Shown: one piece after another, positions 36,352-45,929 of the stretch
Layout: every line of letters begins with the position of its first letter
Position numbering within the stretch: the first letter of the stretch is position 1
NCBI RefSeq assembly: GCF_026672375.1
Contig: NZ_JAPPRA010000001.1
Span: 3,534,001-3,598,000 of the forward strand
Reading direction: 5' to 3'
Origin: Caulobacter sp. SL161
GTDB lineage: Bacteria; Pseudomonadota; Alphaproteobacteria; Caulobacterales; Caulobacteraceae
DNA length: 64,000 nucleotides
Notes under the pieces: model-generated
The model's database searches: none
Told to the model about the DNA's origin: nothing
The model's input: the letters and a program-made list of their open reading frames with translations, nothing else
Program-made: the position numbers and the translations under genes

Positions 36352-36366
36352 TTACGATTGTAATTA
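36349..36366. promoter_or_regulatory. TAATTAC-N4-GTAATTA palindrome
   Basis: An 18-base perfect inverted repeat with 7-base arms, A+T-rich in a G+C-rich chromosome. It overlaps the VOC stop codon and lies 61 bases before the next gene start, a typical place for a MarR- or LysR-like operator of that gene. Confidence 0.55.
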
Positions 36367-36427
36367 GTTTAGGCTTGTAAAATCTGAACCCGCCGCCACT
36401 CTCCCCGCCGAGGGAGAGGAACAGGTC

Positions 36428-36979
36428 ATGGCCATTTCAGATTTTGGCGCCCGACGCACGCGCGCCTCGGCGGCGGCGCTGCTCATGTCGACCATCGCCG
36501 TGCTCGGCGCGGTGGGCGCGCTCGGCGCGATGGTGCTCACCGGCGTCGACCTGGCGAAGTTCGAGCGCGAGAACGCCGCCCTGCCGCCCCCCTCGCCCGA
36601 GCAGGCCGCGCGCTACGCGCCTCTGGCCCGGACCAATTGGCGGATCGTCCACGCCAATCTGGAGGCCCGGCTCCAGCAGTCCAAGCCGCTGGAGCTAGGG
36701 GCGGTGTGGTCCACCCGCACGGGGCGCATCTGCGGTCTGGTCAACGGCCGGGGCAGCTTCGGCGGGCTTACGGCCATGGCGCGGTTCTACACCGTGGACC
36801 AGCAGCCGGTCTTCCACCGCGACATCGACCACCTGAGCTTCCAGCACGCGTGGTTCCAGTGCCGGCGCGACACCTATGTGATGCTGAACCCGGGCACGAT
36901 GGAGCCGGGCTTCTGCGGTACGGAGCTGGGCCGCCGACGGTGCTATGCGGTGAAGAACGGGGTGCGGGTGGACCCTTAA
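36428..36979 (+). CDS. Membrane-anchored hypothetical protein
   Basis: 183 residues. A single N-terminal TM helix (AAALLMSTIAVLGAVGALGAMVLTG) is followed by a periplasmic domain with four Cys, among them the pair spaced as CGLVNG and CRRDT, and a C-terminal CGTELGRRRCYAVK; disulfides are likely. No family is recognised. It overlaps the stop of the convergent DUF2269-type gene by four bases. Confidence 0.62.
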   Translation: MAISDFGARRTRASAAALLMSTIAVLGAVGALGAMVLTGVDLAKFERENAALPPPSPEQAARYAPLARTNWRIVHANLEARLQQSKPLELGAVWSTRTGRICGLVNGRGSFGGLTAMARFYTVDQQPVFHRDIDHLSFQHAWFQCRRDTYVMLNPGTMEPGFCGTELGRRRCYAVKNGVRVDP

Positions 36980-37446
36980 AAGGACGGTTTGGCGACCATC
37001 AGCCAGACGATGGCCAGCACCGCCGCGAAGGCCGGAAAGCCGAGCACGAACCAGATGCGGAAGAGCCGGTCATAAGCGGCCGGTAAGGGCTCCCCCGCCG
37101 CCACGGCCGCCTCGGCCAGGCGTCTGAGCCTTATCTGGATCCAGACCACCGGCAGCCAGCAGAGGCCGGTGACGACATAGAGCGCCAGGCTCAGGGCGAC
37201 CCAGCCAGTGTTGAACGGAAGTCCCGCCATCTGGGCCAGGGCCCCGCCCGTGATCGGCTGGGCGATCACCGCCGTGGTGGTGAAGACGAAGTCGGCCAGG
37301 ACGACGATCCGCGCGGTGTGGGCGATCAGGACCGGATCGCGGGTGCGGTGGGCCATCAGCATGAAGAAGGCGATCCCCGCCCCCGTGCCCAGCAGCACCG
37401 CCGCCCCGATGATGTGGGCCGCCTTGAGCAGCAGGTAGAGGTCCAT
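36976..37446 (-). CDS. DUF2269-type integral membrane protein
   Basis: 156 residues from ATG 37446 with four TM helices; the opening MDLYLLLKAAHIIGAAVLLGTGAGIAFFM and the conserved His and the later TGLCWLPVVWIQIRLRRLA fit DUF2269. Function unknown. Its ATG overlaps the stop of the upstream epimerase-DoxX gene by one base (TGATG), so it is coupled to it. Confidence 0.8.
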   Translation of the reverse strand: MDLYLLLKAAHIIGAAVLLGTGAGIAFFMLMAHRTRDPVLIAHTARIVVLADFVFTTTAVIAQPITGGALAQMAGLPFNTGWVALSLALYVVTGLCWLPVVWIQIRLRRLAEAAVAAGEPLPAAYDRLFRIWFVLGFPAFAAVLAIVWLMVAKPSF

Positions 37447-38738
37447 CAGCGCTCCTCCAGCGTCGTCAGGGCGGCCACCGCCAGCATGGCGGCAGGAATG
37501 CTCTTGACCAGCGGGCCCAGCGGGTCGAGCCACAGGTCGGGCCGCACCAGCGCCCCGCCCAGCAGATAGCCGGCCGTCACCAACAGCATGCCCTTCAGCG
37601 CCAGGCCCGCCGTGCGCCGATGCGCCAGCAGAAGCGTCAGGACGATGTCGGCGACGCTGCCGCCGACCACCGCCGCAACGGCCAGGTCCTGCGAAACTCC
37701 CGCCGTCGTCAGGGTCGCCACCGCAGGCGCAAAACCCACCGTCACACCGATCAGCCCTGACACCATCCAGAAGGCGAACAGCACCGCCAGGATCAGCGGC
37801 TTGGCGAAATAGACGCGCGCGAACCAGCGCTCCTGCACACCGGACGGCATGGCCGCCAAGAGGGCGTCCAGCGACTTGAGCTCAAGGCCCAGCATGGCGG
37901 CGTCGCTCGCCTCGCCCCGCACGCCCATCCGCAGCTGCGCCAAGGCGGCATTGCGCATCGGGCTGCGCCAGCCCAGAAAGGCCAGGGCGTCGGCGCCGAA
38001 GGCTGTGATCCGCGCCAGGATCGGCGGCAGGTCGATGACCGGCGCGGCCGGAAACCCCAGCCAACCCCGCAGGCGCGCGACCAGATCCTGCAGCGTCACC
38101 GCCTCGGCATGTACGAGGTCAAGGCGACGGCGCAGGGGCGCGCCCGGCGCAAGGCACCGAACCACGGCGGCGGCCACGTCGTCGGCCGCGACCACCTGCA
38201 CGCGGCTCTGGCCATGAACGACCGGCGCAAAGCCCGGGAACCCCGCGAGGCCGCGCAGCAGCGCGGTCCCCCCATAGGCCGCCGGACCGATCACCAGGCC
38301 CGGACGCAGAACGATCCAATCAAGCCCCGCGCATTCAGCCACCAAGGCCTCGGCCGCGTATTTGGTGGTGTTGAAGGCCGTCGGCTTGCCTGTCTCGACC
38401 CCGGCGGCCGAAATATGGATCAGCCGCGCGCCCAGCACCTGACAGGCCTGGGCCAGCCGCCGGACGCCTTCGACATGCACGGCGTTCAGGTCGTCTCGCG
38501 GACTGTCCTGCAAGGCGCCAGCGCAATTGATCACCGCCGAGGCGCCGTCGAGCAGCGTGGTCCAGTCCGCAAGGCTGGCCGTCGCCAGATCCGCTTGTTT
38601 CCAATGGAGGTTCGCAAACCGCCGCCGCGCCTGGGTTAGATCGCGCCCGACGCCAATGACGTCATGCCCCTCCGCGACCAGTCGGGCGGAGACATAAGAG
38701 CCGATGAGCCCATAGGCTCCGATGACGGCGACGCGCAT
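37446..38738 (-). CDS. NAD-dependent epimerase fused to DoxX-like domain
   Basis: 430 residues from ATG 38738. N-terminal Rossmann-fold SDR (VAVIGAYGLIGSYVSARLVAEGHDVIGVGRD) with substrate region VNCAGALQ and FNTTKYAAEALV up to ~290, then four TM helices from ~315 (VYFAKPLILAVLFAFWMVSGLIG...) of the DoxX-like type. The fusion of a soluble NAD(P) domain to a membrane domain, followed by a DUF2269 gene, suggests a membrane-tethered redox unit. Substrate unknown. Confidence 0.82.
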   Translation of the reverse strand: MRVAVIGAYGLIGSYVSARLVAEGHDVIGVGRDLTQARRRFANLHWKQADLATASLADWTTLLDGASAVINCAGALQDSPRDDLNAVHVEGVRRLAQACQVLGARLIHISAAGVETGKPTAFNTTKYAAEALVAECAGLDWIVLRPGLVIGPAAYGGTALLRGLAGFPGFAPVVHGQSRVQVVAADDVAAAVVRCLAPGAPLRRRLDLVHAEAVTLQDLVARLRGWLGFPAAPVIDLPPILARITAFGADALAFLGWRSPMRNAALAQLRMGVRGEASDAAMLGLELKSLDALLAAMPSGVQERWFARVYFAKPLILAVLFAFWMVSGLIGVTVGFAPAVATLTTAGVSQDLAVAAVVGGSVADIVLTLLLAHRRTAGLALKGMLLVTAGYLLGGALVRPDLWLDPLGPLVKSIPAAMLAVAALTTLEER

Positions 38739-38792
38739 GGAGCCTTCAGTAGCTTTTCTCTCCGAGCAGGAGAAGGTGTCGCCAATCCCGGT

Positions 38793-38958
38793 TCCCGCTC
38801 TCTGGAGAGCGGGAGGGTGAGTGCGTACGCCGTGTCCGGGCGCGCACCGAACGGCCGCCGCCCTCAAGCGCCTCGATCTGAAAGGGTGAAACCCCTCACC
38901 CTCCCATCCCGACATACGTCGAGACGGGCCCCTCCCTCTCTCAAAGAGAGAGGGATTT
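38793..38958. repeat. Intergenic inverted repeat (CTCTCCCT family)
   Basis: CCCGCTCTCTGGAGAGCGGG near the left end and CCCTCTCTCAAAGAGAGAGGG at the right end, with GGTGA..TCACC-like arms inside. Same family as 11568-11709. It fills the gap between the epimerase gene and carB. Confidence 0.65.
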
Positions 38959-38965
38959 CAATGAC

Positions 38966-41900
38966 CTACTCCGCCGCGTAGCTTTGCAGCGGACGCACGT
39001 CCAAGGCCTCGGCCGGAGCGCCGGCGATGGCCTGGGCCGCCGCCAGGGCGCCGGCGCTGGTGGTGTAGTACGGCACCTTCATCATCAGGGCCGTGCGGCG
39101 GATCTCGAAGCTGTCTTCCAGGGCCTGCTTGCCTTCGGTGGTGTTGAAGACGAGCTGCACGCCGCCGTTCTTCATCACGTCGACGATGTGCGGACGGCCC
39201 TCGAGGACCTTCTTCACATGCTCGACCTGGACGCCCTGGCTGGCGAGATAGGCTTGCGTGCCCTCGGTCGACAGCACCTTGAAGCCGGCCGCCTGCAGCA
39301 GCTTCACCGGCTCGACGATCCAGGGCTTGTCGCTTTCCTTGACCGAGACGAAGGCCGTGCCCTTGGTCGGCAGCTTCACGCCGCCGCCCAGCTGGCTCTT
39401 GGCGAAGGCGCGGGCGAAGGCCGGGCCCATGCTGGTCTCGCCGTCGCGCTTCCAATCGAGGCCCATGACCTCACCGGTCGAGCGCATTTCCGGGCCCAGC
39501 ACCGTGTCGACACCGGCGAAGCGGGCGAACGGGAAGACCGCTTCCTTGACCGCGATGTGGTCGTAGGGAACGTCCTTCAGGCCAAAGCTGGCGAGCGTTT
39601 CGCCGGCCATGATCTTGGCGGCGATGGCGGCCACCGGCTGACCGATGGTCTTGGCCACGAACGGCACGGTGCGCGAGGCGCGCGGGTTCACTTCCAGCAC
39701 ATAGATGCGCGGGTTGTCGCTGTGCGGCTCTTCGATCGCGAACTGCACGTTCATCAGGCCGCGCACGTTGAGCGCCAGAGCCATCTGCACCGTCTGGCGC
39801 TTCAGCTCCTCGACCGTCTCGGCCTTCAGCGAGAAGGGCGGCATCGAACAGGCGCTGTCGCCCGAGTGGACGCCGGCTTCCTCGATGTGCTCCAGCACGC
39901 CGGCCACGAACACGTCCTTGCCGTCGCACAGGGCGTCGACATCGACCTCGGTGGCGCGGCTCAGATAGTGGTCCAGCAGGATCGGATGCTCGAGCGAGAT
40001 CTCGCCGGCGCCGGCGATGTAGCGCTCCATGGCGTCATGGTCGCGGATGATCTCCATGCCGCGGCCGCCCAGCACGTAAGACGGACGCATCACGAACGGG
40101 AAGCCGATCTTCTCGCCTTCGGCGCGGGCCTCGTCCCAGCTGCGAGCGATGGCGTTTTCCGGCTGGGCGATGTTGAGGCCGTTCAGCAGCTGCTGGAAGC
40201 GCTCGCGGTCTTCGGCCAGGTCGATGGCGTCCGGGCTGGTGCCTAGGATCGGCACACCGGCCTCTTCCAGGGCGTGGGCCAGCTTCAGCGGGGTCTGGCC
40301 GCCGAACTGGACGATGACGCCGGCCAGCGTGCCCTTGCTCATCTCGACGTGCAGCAGCTCCAGCACGTCCTCGGCCGTCAGCGGCTCGAAGTACAGGCGG
40401 TCGGAGGTGTCGTAGTCGGTCGAGACGGTCTCGGGGTTGCAGTTGACCATGATCGACTCGACGCCGATCTGGTCCAGCGCGAACGCCGCGTGGCAGCAGC
40501 AATAGTCGAACTCGATGCCCTGGCCGATCCGGTTGGGCCCACCGCCCAGGATCACGGCCTTCTTGGCGGCCGACGGGTCGCTCTCGCACTCGGGGATCTG
40601 GCCCAGGGCGCCGAACTCGTAGGTCGAGTACATGTAGGGCGTCGAGGCCAGGAATTCGCCGGCGCAGCTGTCGATGCGCTTGAACACCGGGCGCACGTTC
40701 AGGGCCTGACGCGCGGCGCGCACGGCCTTTTCGGTCGATGCGGTCAGCTTGGCCAGGCGCGCGTCCGAGAAGCCTTGCGCCTTCAGTTCGCGGAAGCCCT
40801 GAGCGGTCTGCGGCAGGCCGCCGGCCTTCACCCAGCCTTCCTGGCGGACGATCTCGGCGATCTGGCGCAGGAACCAGGGCTCATAGCTGCAGGCGGCATT
40901 GACCTCGTCCACGGTCAGGCCGTGGCGGAAGGCCTGGGCGATGACGCGCAGGCGGTCGGGCGTGGGAACGCCCAGGGCCCGGATCACCGCCTCCTTGCCG
41001 TTGTCGGGATCATCGGCGCCGGCGATCTCGACCTCGTCGAAACCGGCGAGACCGGTCTCCAGACCGCGCAGGGCCTTCTGGACGCTTTCCTTGAAGGTGC
41101 GGCCGATGGCCATGACCTCGCCGACCGACTTCATGGCCGTGGTCAGCAGAGGCTCGCTGCCCGGATACTTCTCGAAGGCGAAGCGCGGGATCTTGGTGAC
41201 CACATAGTCGATGCTGGGCTCGAACGAGGCCGGGGTCGCGCCGCCGGTGATGTCGTTCTTCAGCTCATCCAGGGTGTAGCCGACGGCCAGGCGCGCGGCG
41301 ACCTTGGCGATCGGGAAGCCGGTGGCCTTCGAGGCCAGCGCCGACGAGCGCGACACGCGCGGGTTCATCTCGATGACGACCATGCGGCCGTCCTTCGGAT
41401 TGACGGCGAACTGCACGTTCGAACCGCCGGTCTCAACGCCGATCTCGCGCAGCACGGCGATCGAGGCCGCGCGCATCCACTGGTATTCCTTGTCCGTCAG
41501 GGTCAGGGCCGGGGCGACGGTGATCGAGTCGCCGGTGTGGACGCCCATCGGATCGATGTTCTCGATCGAGCAGACGATGATGCAGTTGTCCGCCTTGTCG
41601 CGGACGACCTCCATCTCGTACTCCTTCCAGCCTAGGACGCTCTCTTCGACCAGCACCTCGGTGGTCGGCGAGAGGTCGAGACCGCGCTCGACGATCTCCT
41701 TGAACTCCTCGACATTGTAGGCGATGCCGCCGCCGGTGCCCGCCAGGGTGAAGGACGGACGGATGATCGCCGGCAGGCCGACGAACGCCAGCCCTTCCAT
41801 GGCCTCTTCCAGCGTGTGGCAGGCGCGCGAGCGGGGCGATTCCAGGCCCAGCTTGTCCATGGCGTCGCGGAACTTCTGACGGTCCTCGGCCTTGTCGATG

Positions 41901-42265
41901 ACCTCGGCCTTGGCGCCGATCATCTCGACCCCGAACTTCTCCAGCACGCCCTGCTCTTCCAGAGCGAGAGCCGTGTTCAGCGCGGTCTGGCCGCCCATGG
42001 TCGGCAGCAGCGCGTCGGGGCGCTCCTTCTCGATGATCTTGGCGACCATCTCAGGCGTGATCGGCTCGATATAGGTCGCATCCGCCACGTCCGGATCGGT
42101 CATGATCGTGGCGGGGTTGGAGTTGACCAGGATGATCCGGTAGCCCTCGGCGCGCAGCGCCTTACAGGCCTGGACGCCCGAATAGTCGAACTCACAGGCC
42201 TGACCGATGACGATCGGCCCCGCGCCGATGATCAGGATCGAGGAGATGTCTGTTCTCTTGGGCAT
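38966..42265 (-). CDS. carB: Carbamoyl-phosphate synthase large subunit
   Basis: 1099 residues from ATG 42265 ([37 protein letters not shown]), the full length of CarB. Two ATP-grasp halves are visible, each with a duplicated GxGPxxIGQ-like segment (second: [27 protein letters not shown]), and a C-terminal MGS-like allosteric domain ([18 protein letters not shown]). It makes carbamoyl phosphate for arginine and pyrimidines. It stands alone here; carA is not in the window. An extra 11 codons upstream to 42298 are possible but not needed. Confidence 0.97.
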   Translation of the reverse strand: MPKRTDISSILIIGAGPIVIGQACEFDYSGVQACKALRAEGYRIILVNSNPATIMTDPDVADATYIEPITPEMVAKIIEKERPDALLPTMGGQTALNTALALEEQGVLEKFGVEMIGAKAEVIDKAEDRQKFRDAMDKLGLESPRSRACHTLEEAMEGLAFVGLPAIIRPSFTLAGTGGGIAYNVEEFKEIVERGLDLSPTTEVLVEESVLGWKEYEMEVVRDKADNCIIVCSIENIDPMGVHTGDSITVAPALTLTDKEYQWMRAASIAVLREIGVETGGSNVQFAVNPKDGRMVVIEMNPRVSRSSALASKATGFPIAKVAARLAVGYTLDELKNDITGGATPASFEPSIDYVVTKIPRFAFEKYPGSEPLLTTAMKSVGEVMAIGRTFKESVQKALRGLETGLAGFDEVEIAGADDPDNGKEAVIRALGVPTPDRLRVIAQAFRHGLTVDEVNAACSYEPWFLRQIAEIVRQEGWVKAGGLPQTAQGFRELKAQGFSDARLAKLTASTEKAVRAARQALNVRPVFKRIDSCAGEFLASTPYMYSTYEFGALGQIPECESDPSAAKKAVILGGGPNRIGQGIEFDYCCCHAAFALDQIGVESIMVNCNPETVSTDYDTSDRLYFEPLTAEDVLELLHVEMSKGTLAGVIVQFGGQTPLKLAHALEEAGVPILGTSPDAIDLAEDRERFQQLLNGLNIAQPENAIARSWDEARAEGEKIGFPFVMRPSYVLGGRGMEIIRDHDAMERYIAGAGEISLEHPILLDHYLSRATEVDVDALCDGKDVFVAGVLEHIEEAGVHSGDSACSMPPFSLKAETVEELKRQTVQMALALNVRGLMNVQFAIEEPHSDNPRIYVLEVNPRASRTVPFVAKTIGQPVAAIAAKIMAGETLASFGLKDVPYDHIAVKEAVFPFARFAGVDTVLGPEMRSTGEVMGLDWKRDGETSMGPAFARAFAKSQLGGGVKLPTKGTAFVSVKESDKPWIVEPVKLLQAAGFKVLSTEGTQAYLASQGVQVEHVKKVLEGRPHIVDVMKNGGVQLVFNTTEGKQALEDSFEIRRTALMMKVPYYTTSAGALAAAQAIAGAPAEALDVRPLQSYAAE

Positions 42266-42484
42266 GGCTAACTCGCGCAAAGACACGGTCGCGCACAACC
42301 ACGCGCCCGCTGTCGACCATCTTGCAGGTTAAGGCGCCCGTGTAGAGACGGAGTCGGTTTGGCGCAACCCCGCATGTTGGCGCAAGGTTAAGGGGGCTCG
42401 CCAGCGAACCCGCCTCGCCGCGAAACTCCACCTTGACGCGTAGATGGCGTTAGACGCGTATGTGGCGCAAACAGGGGGTGGCGC

Positions 42485-42880
42485 ATGGGCGAAGCGGCCA
42501 ATCTGACCGGCATCTGGCAAGGTCTTTATTCCTATCCGCACGCCCTCGCGCCGGTTGCGTTCACCGCCACACTTCTGGACAGCGGGTGGCTTAGCGGGTC
42601 CATCCACGAGATCGCCGTGGGCGAAGACTATGTGCCCGTGCAGGTGTTCGCCACGATCCTGGGCCGCCACGAAGGCGGCGCGGTGCAGTTCACCAAGACC
42701 TATGATGGATCCAAGGCCGACTGGTCCCACGCCGTGCACTACGCCGGCGCCCTGAGCGAGGACGCGACCGAGATCCAGGGCCAATGGTCAATCCCTGGCG
42801 TTTGGTCCGGCAAGTTCCTGATGATCCGACCTGGGGGTCCCCGGGCGACGGTGCTTCGCGAGGCCTTCGAGACGGTCTAG
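42485..42880 (+). CDS. Conserved-type hypothetical protein
   Basis: 131 residues, no signal or TM. The sequence is beta-rich (LTGIWQGLYSYPHALAPVAFTATLLDSGWLSGSIHEI, IQGQWSIPGVWSGKFLMIRP), like a small beta-barrel or lipocalin-like fold. No family is recognised. It is divergent from carB across 219 bases that hold short direct repeats. Confidence 0.6.
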   Translation: MGEAANLTGIWQGLYSYPHALAPVAFTATLLDSGWLSGSIHEIAVGEDYVPVQVFATILGRHEGGAVQFTKTYDGSKADWSHAVHYAGALSEDATEIQGQWSIPGVWSGKFLMIRPGGPRATVLREAFETV

Positions 42881-42906
42881 CGACAGACCGCGAACTCTGG
42901 CCGCCA

Positions 42907-43551
42907 TCACCCGCCCGCCGCCGGGCTGGGGCTGAGATTGCTGCGCGACGGGGCGGAGCTGGGGGCGGCGAACAGCCAGGCCTCGGCCAGCAGCAGGTTG
43001 GGAACCCAGCACAGGAAGGCGATGGCGCGATAGGCCTCGACGAAGGGCAGCGGCCCCATCGCGGCCAGCGGCAGGTAGAGGCGCAGGGTGACCGCCGCCA
43101 GGGTCAAGGCGAAGGAGCGGATCATCCAGGCGCGGTGCTCGGCGATGCGCCCCTGCACGGCCCGGCGCCAGGCCAGGGTCGTGGTCACGATCCAGGCTGC
43201 GCCCAGCAAGCCGAAACCGGCGGTGGCGATCGGTCCGGCCGTCGCGCCCAGGGCCAAGGCGACGCCGCCCACGCCGCCCGACAGGCAGCCCAGGACGTAC
43301 ACACGGCCCAGCAGCCGATGAGCGCGCGGCCAGCGCGCGCGGACCCCCGCCAGCATCTGGAAGGGCCCGACCAGCAGGGCGGTCGCCGCGCCGGCCACAT
43401 GCAGGAAGAGGAACGGATCGACAAACCGGTTGGCCATCACATTCGGCGCCAAGGGGCCGATCCGGGGCAGGTAGCGATAGGCGGTCAGGGCGACCACGAG
43501 GCTGAGGATCATCATCAGCAGCCAGGCGGGACGGGTCAGGGTTTTCGGCAT
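42907..43551 (-). CDS. DUF2306-type membrane protein
   Basis: 214 residues with about six TM helices. DUF2306-like features: FLFLHVAGAATALLVGPFQML, RWPRAHRLLGRVYV, and the EHRAWMIRSFALTLAAVTLR segment. The conserved His residues suggest heme or metal in the membrane. Function unknown. Confidence 0.78.
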   Translation of the reverse strand: MPKTLTRPAWLLMMILSLVVALTAYRYLPRIGPLAPNVMANRFVDPFLFLHVAGAATALLVGPFQMLAGVRARWPRAHRLLGRVYVLGCLSGGVGGVALALGATAGPIATAGFGLLGAAWIVTTTLAWRRAVQGRIAEHRAWMIRSFALTLAAVTLRLYLPLAAMGPLPFVEAYRAIAFLCWVPNLLLAEAWLFAAPSSAPSRSNLSPSPAAGG

Positions 43552-43659
43552 GGTTGGGCTCCGGTTTCGAGCCGAGATTGCAAGGGCCGCGACGCCGCGC
43601 TACGCCAACCGCGTGAGCGGCGCCTATTCTGCGCGAACGGCGCCAGGGGCGGATGATCG

Positions 43660-44427
43660 ATGAGTTTGACGGATCGCCAGGGCGCGCTGAAGCGGCTGGC
43701 CATCGACCTGCTGCTGCTGACCGTGCTGGGTCTGGTGCTGGGCGTGCTGTCGCCTTTCGGCACCGCGCAGCTGTCTCCCGGAGAGCGCTTCATCTACTGG
43801 CTGCTGTCGATCGTCGGCGGCGGCCTGATCGGCGTGGCGGTCGACGAAGGGCTGGGGCGCCGGATCGACGGCTTTGCGCGCCGCCTCCTGGTGGTGACCA
43901 CGGTCATGACGCCGATGGTCGTTGTCTGGGTGGGGCTGATCGAACTGATCTTCGGCCATCAGGCGTTCCGGCTGCCGCCGGTCCTGTGGTTTCGCGTCTG
44001 GGTGATCAGCGGCCTGGTCATGACCGTGCGGATCCTGGCCTGGCGCAAGCCGCCGACGCCCGCCCCGACGGTCGAGACCCGGGTCGTCGTGGCCCCGCCC
44101 CTGCCCGAGGCCGAAGCCGCCTTCCGCCAGCGCCTGTCGTCCAAGCGACGCACAGCCCGGCTGATCGCCGTCGAGGCGCATGACCACTATCTGCGGGTCC
44201 ATACCGATGCGGGCGTCGAGCTTCTGACCCTGCGGTTCTCGGACGCGCTCGCCGAGCTGGCCGGCGCCCACGGCTTCCAGACCCACCGCTCCTGGTGGGT
44301 GGCCGGCGAGGCGATCCAGGCGGCGCAGTGGCGGCGCGGCGCGGGCGAGCTAAGCCTGGCCGGGGATCTCGTGGCGCCGGTCAGCCGCCGACACGCCCCG
44401 ACCCTGCGGGCGGCCGGCTGGCTCTAA
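43660..44427 (+). CDS. Membrane-tethered LytTR regulator
   Basis: 255 residues from ATG 43660. Four TM helices occupy residues 10-130 ([66 protein letters not shown]), then a C-terminal LytTR DNA-binding domain (RLIAVEAHDHYLRVHTDAGVELLTLRFSDALAELA, GFQTHRSWWVA). It is a one-component regulator that would bind DNA at the membrane. The neighbouring convergent gene encodes a patatin lipoprotein; targets are unknown. Confidence 0.88.
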   Translation: MSLTDRQGALKRLAIDLLLLTVLGLVLGVLSPFGTAQLSPGERFIYWLLSIVGGGLIGVAVDEGLGRRIDGFARRLLVVTTVMTPMVVVWVGLIELIFGHQAFRLPPVLWFRVWVISGLVMTVRILAWRKPPTPAPTVETRVVVAPPLPEAEAAFRQRLSSKRRTARLIAVEAHDHYLRVHTDAGVELLTLRFSDALAELAGAHGFQTHRSWWVAGEAIQAAQWRRGAGELSLAGDLVAPVSRRHAPTLRAAGWL

Positions 44428-45587
44428 CCCGGCGCCTGAGCCTCGCGCGCCGGATCCGCCGGCGCCGCCCACGCGCCGCCGGACTTGCCCAGGTCGTAGC
44501 CCAGCGTGAACAGCGCCCGGCGGCCTTCCGAGGCGAAGTCCAGCCCCGAGAAGTCGCCCTTGGCGTCGTCGGGGATGGCCGTGTAGCGGAACACCCCGCC
44601 GTTGCGCCGGGTGAAGGCGGCGTTGGCCGTCAGGTGGGTGCGCAACTGGGCCTTGTTCATGGCGATCCACGAGCGCCCCAGGATCGACAGGGTGTCGCCC
44701 TTGGTGAAGCCGAAGCCGCCGTCGATCTGGCCGTTGACGATCACCGACACCTCGCCCGGCCCCGTCTGGTCGCGACCGGGCAGGATCGACAGCAGCAAGG
44801 TCTCGGGCGCGACGAAGAACGGCGTCGTGACGCTGCCGTCGACATGCATCTCCGAGAGCTTGCGGTCGCCGCCTTCGACCTCGATCAGGATTGGCGGAAA
44901 GACGCCCGGAATGGCCGCCGAGGCCACCAGGACGTCGCGAAACAGCTGCAGGGCCGCCGCGTCGCCGCGCGAGGCGATCGCGCCCATGTCCCAGATCATG
45001 GTCTCTTCGGTGTCGAGATTGGTGGTGGCGATCATCAGCCGCCGCCCCTTGGCGTGCTCGACCGCGATCGCATACAGCAGCGGTGGGTCGACATAATTGG
45101 CCACCAGATCCCGCAGGGCGTGGTTGCGGAAAATGCTGGGATTGAAGAACAGGTCCAGCCCCCGCTTTTCCAGGATCCGGTCGGCGGCGTCGCTGGTGTA
45201 GGCCTCGGTCAGGCGGCGGTCCCAGTCCTTGCCCAGATAGGCGAAGGGCGCGGTCAGGGCTCCGGTCGAGACGCCGGTGACGATGTCGAAGTCGGGGCGG
45301 TCGCCCGCCGCCGTCCACCCCACCAGGATGCCCGCTCCATAGGCTCCGTTCGAGCCGCCGCCCGAGATCGCCAGCACATTGACCTTGCGGCCGGCGGTAT
45401 GGTCGTGGACCTCCTGCGCGAACTTCAGGCCCGCAGCGGGGTCGGCGGCGCTGAACCGCACGTCCGAGAGGCCCTGCGGCGCGGCCGCGCCGATGTCCTG
45501 CGCCGTAAAGGCTTCGCGCGACACCGTCCCGCAGGCCGACAGCACAAGTCCGACCATCAAGGCGGCCAGAACGCGAAAGGCCCGCAT
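44424..45587 (-). CDS. Patatin-like phospholipase lipoprotein
   Basis: 387 residues from ATG 45587, chosen because GGAG lies nine bases upstream; alternatives extend to 45689. Lipobox LVLSACGT near residue 19, so an anchored lipoprotein. Catalytic motifs: oxyanion hole GGGSNGAYG, serine motif GVSTG, and Asp in HVDGSV. It likely hydrolyses acyl chains of phospholipids at the cell envelope. It overlaps the LytTR stop by four bases tail-to-tail. Confidence 0.9.
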   Translation of the reverse strand: MRAFRVLAALMVGLVLSACGTVSREAFTAQDIGAAAPQGLSDVRFSAADPAAGLKFAQEVHDHTAGRKVNVLAISGGGSNGAYGAGILVGWTAAGDRPDFDIVTGVSTGALTAPFAYLGKDWDRRLTEAYTSDAADRILEKRGLDLFFNPSIFRNHALRDLVANYVDPPLLYAIAVEHAKGRRLMIATTNLDTEETMIWDMGAIASRGDAAALQLFRDVLVASAAIPGVFPPILIEVEGGDRKLSEMHVDGSVTTPFFVAPETLLLSILPGRDQTGPGEVSVIVNGQIDGGFGFTKGDTLSILGRSWIAMNKAQLRTHLTANAAFTRRNGGVFRYTAIPDDAKGDFSGLDFASEGRRALFTLGYDLGKSGGAWAAPADPAREAQAPG

Positions 45588-45652
45588 GGAAAGCATCTCC
45601 GAAACGGCTCGAGCGATGATTAGCCGCCGCGCGCCTTCAAGGGAATTGCCCC

Positions 45653-45686
45653 AAACGAAAACAGGCCGGCGCAAGCGCCGGCCTGT
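45653..45686 (-). terminator. Rho-independent terminator of the csp gene
   Basis: On the minus strand an 11-bp stem (ACAGGCCGGCG with CGCCGGCCTGT) around a 4-base loop is followed by TTTTCGTTT. It lies about 35 bases beyond the stop of the cold-shock gene. Confidence 0.85.
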
Positions 45687-45719
45687 CATAGTCTCGAACC
45701 CGTAGGCTCGCTGCGGGCT

Positions 45720-45929
45720 TTAGGCCGCTTGCAGCTGGCCGGCCGAGGTCTTGCCGCTGCGGCGGTCGACTTCGGGCTCGTACGAGATCTTCTGGCCTTC
45801 GTTCAGCGAACCCAGGCCCGAGCGCTCAACGGCCGAGATGTGGACGAAGATGTCCGCGCCGCCGTTGTCGGGTTGGATGAAGCCGAAGCCCTTGGTGGAG
45901 TTGAACCACTTCACGGTTCCAGTCGCCAT
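45720..45929 (-). CDS. Cold-shock domain protein
   Basis: 69 residues from ATG 45929 ([38 protein letters not shown]). RNP1 KGFGFI and RNP2 DIFVHIS are intact; the overall length is that of CspA proteins. It binds single-stranded RNA or DNA and melts secondary structure. A longer upstream frame is non-conserved. A strong terminator follows and a long leader precedes it. Confidence 0.95.
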   Translation of the reverse strand: MATGTVKWFNSTKGFGFIQPDNGGADIFVHISAVERSGLGSLNEGQKISYEPEVDRRSGKTSAGQLQAA

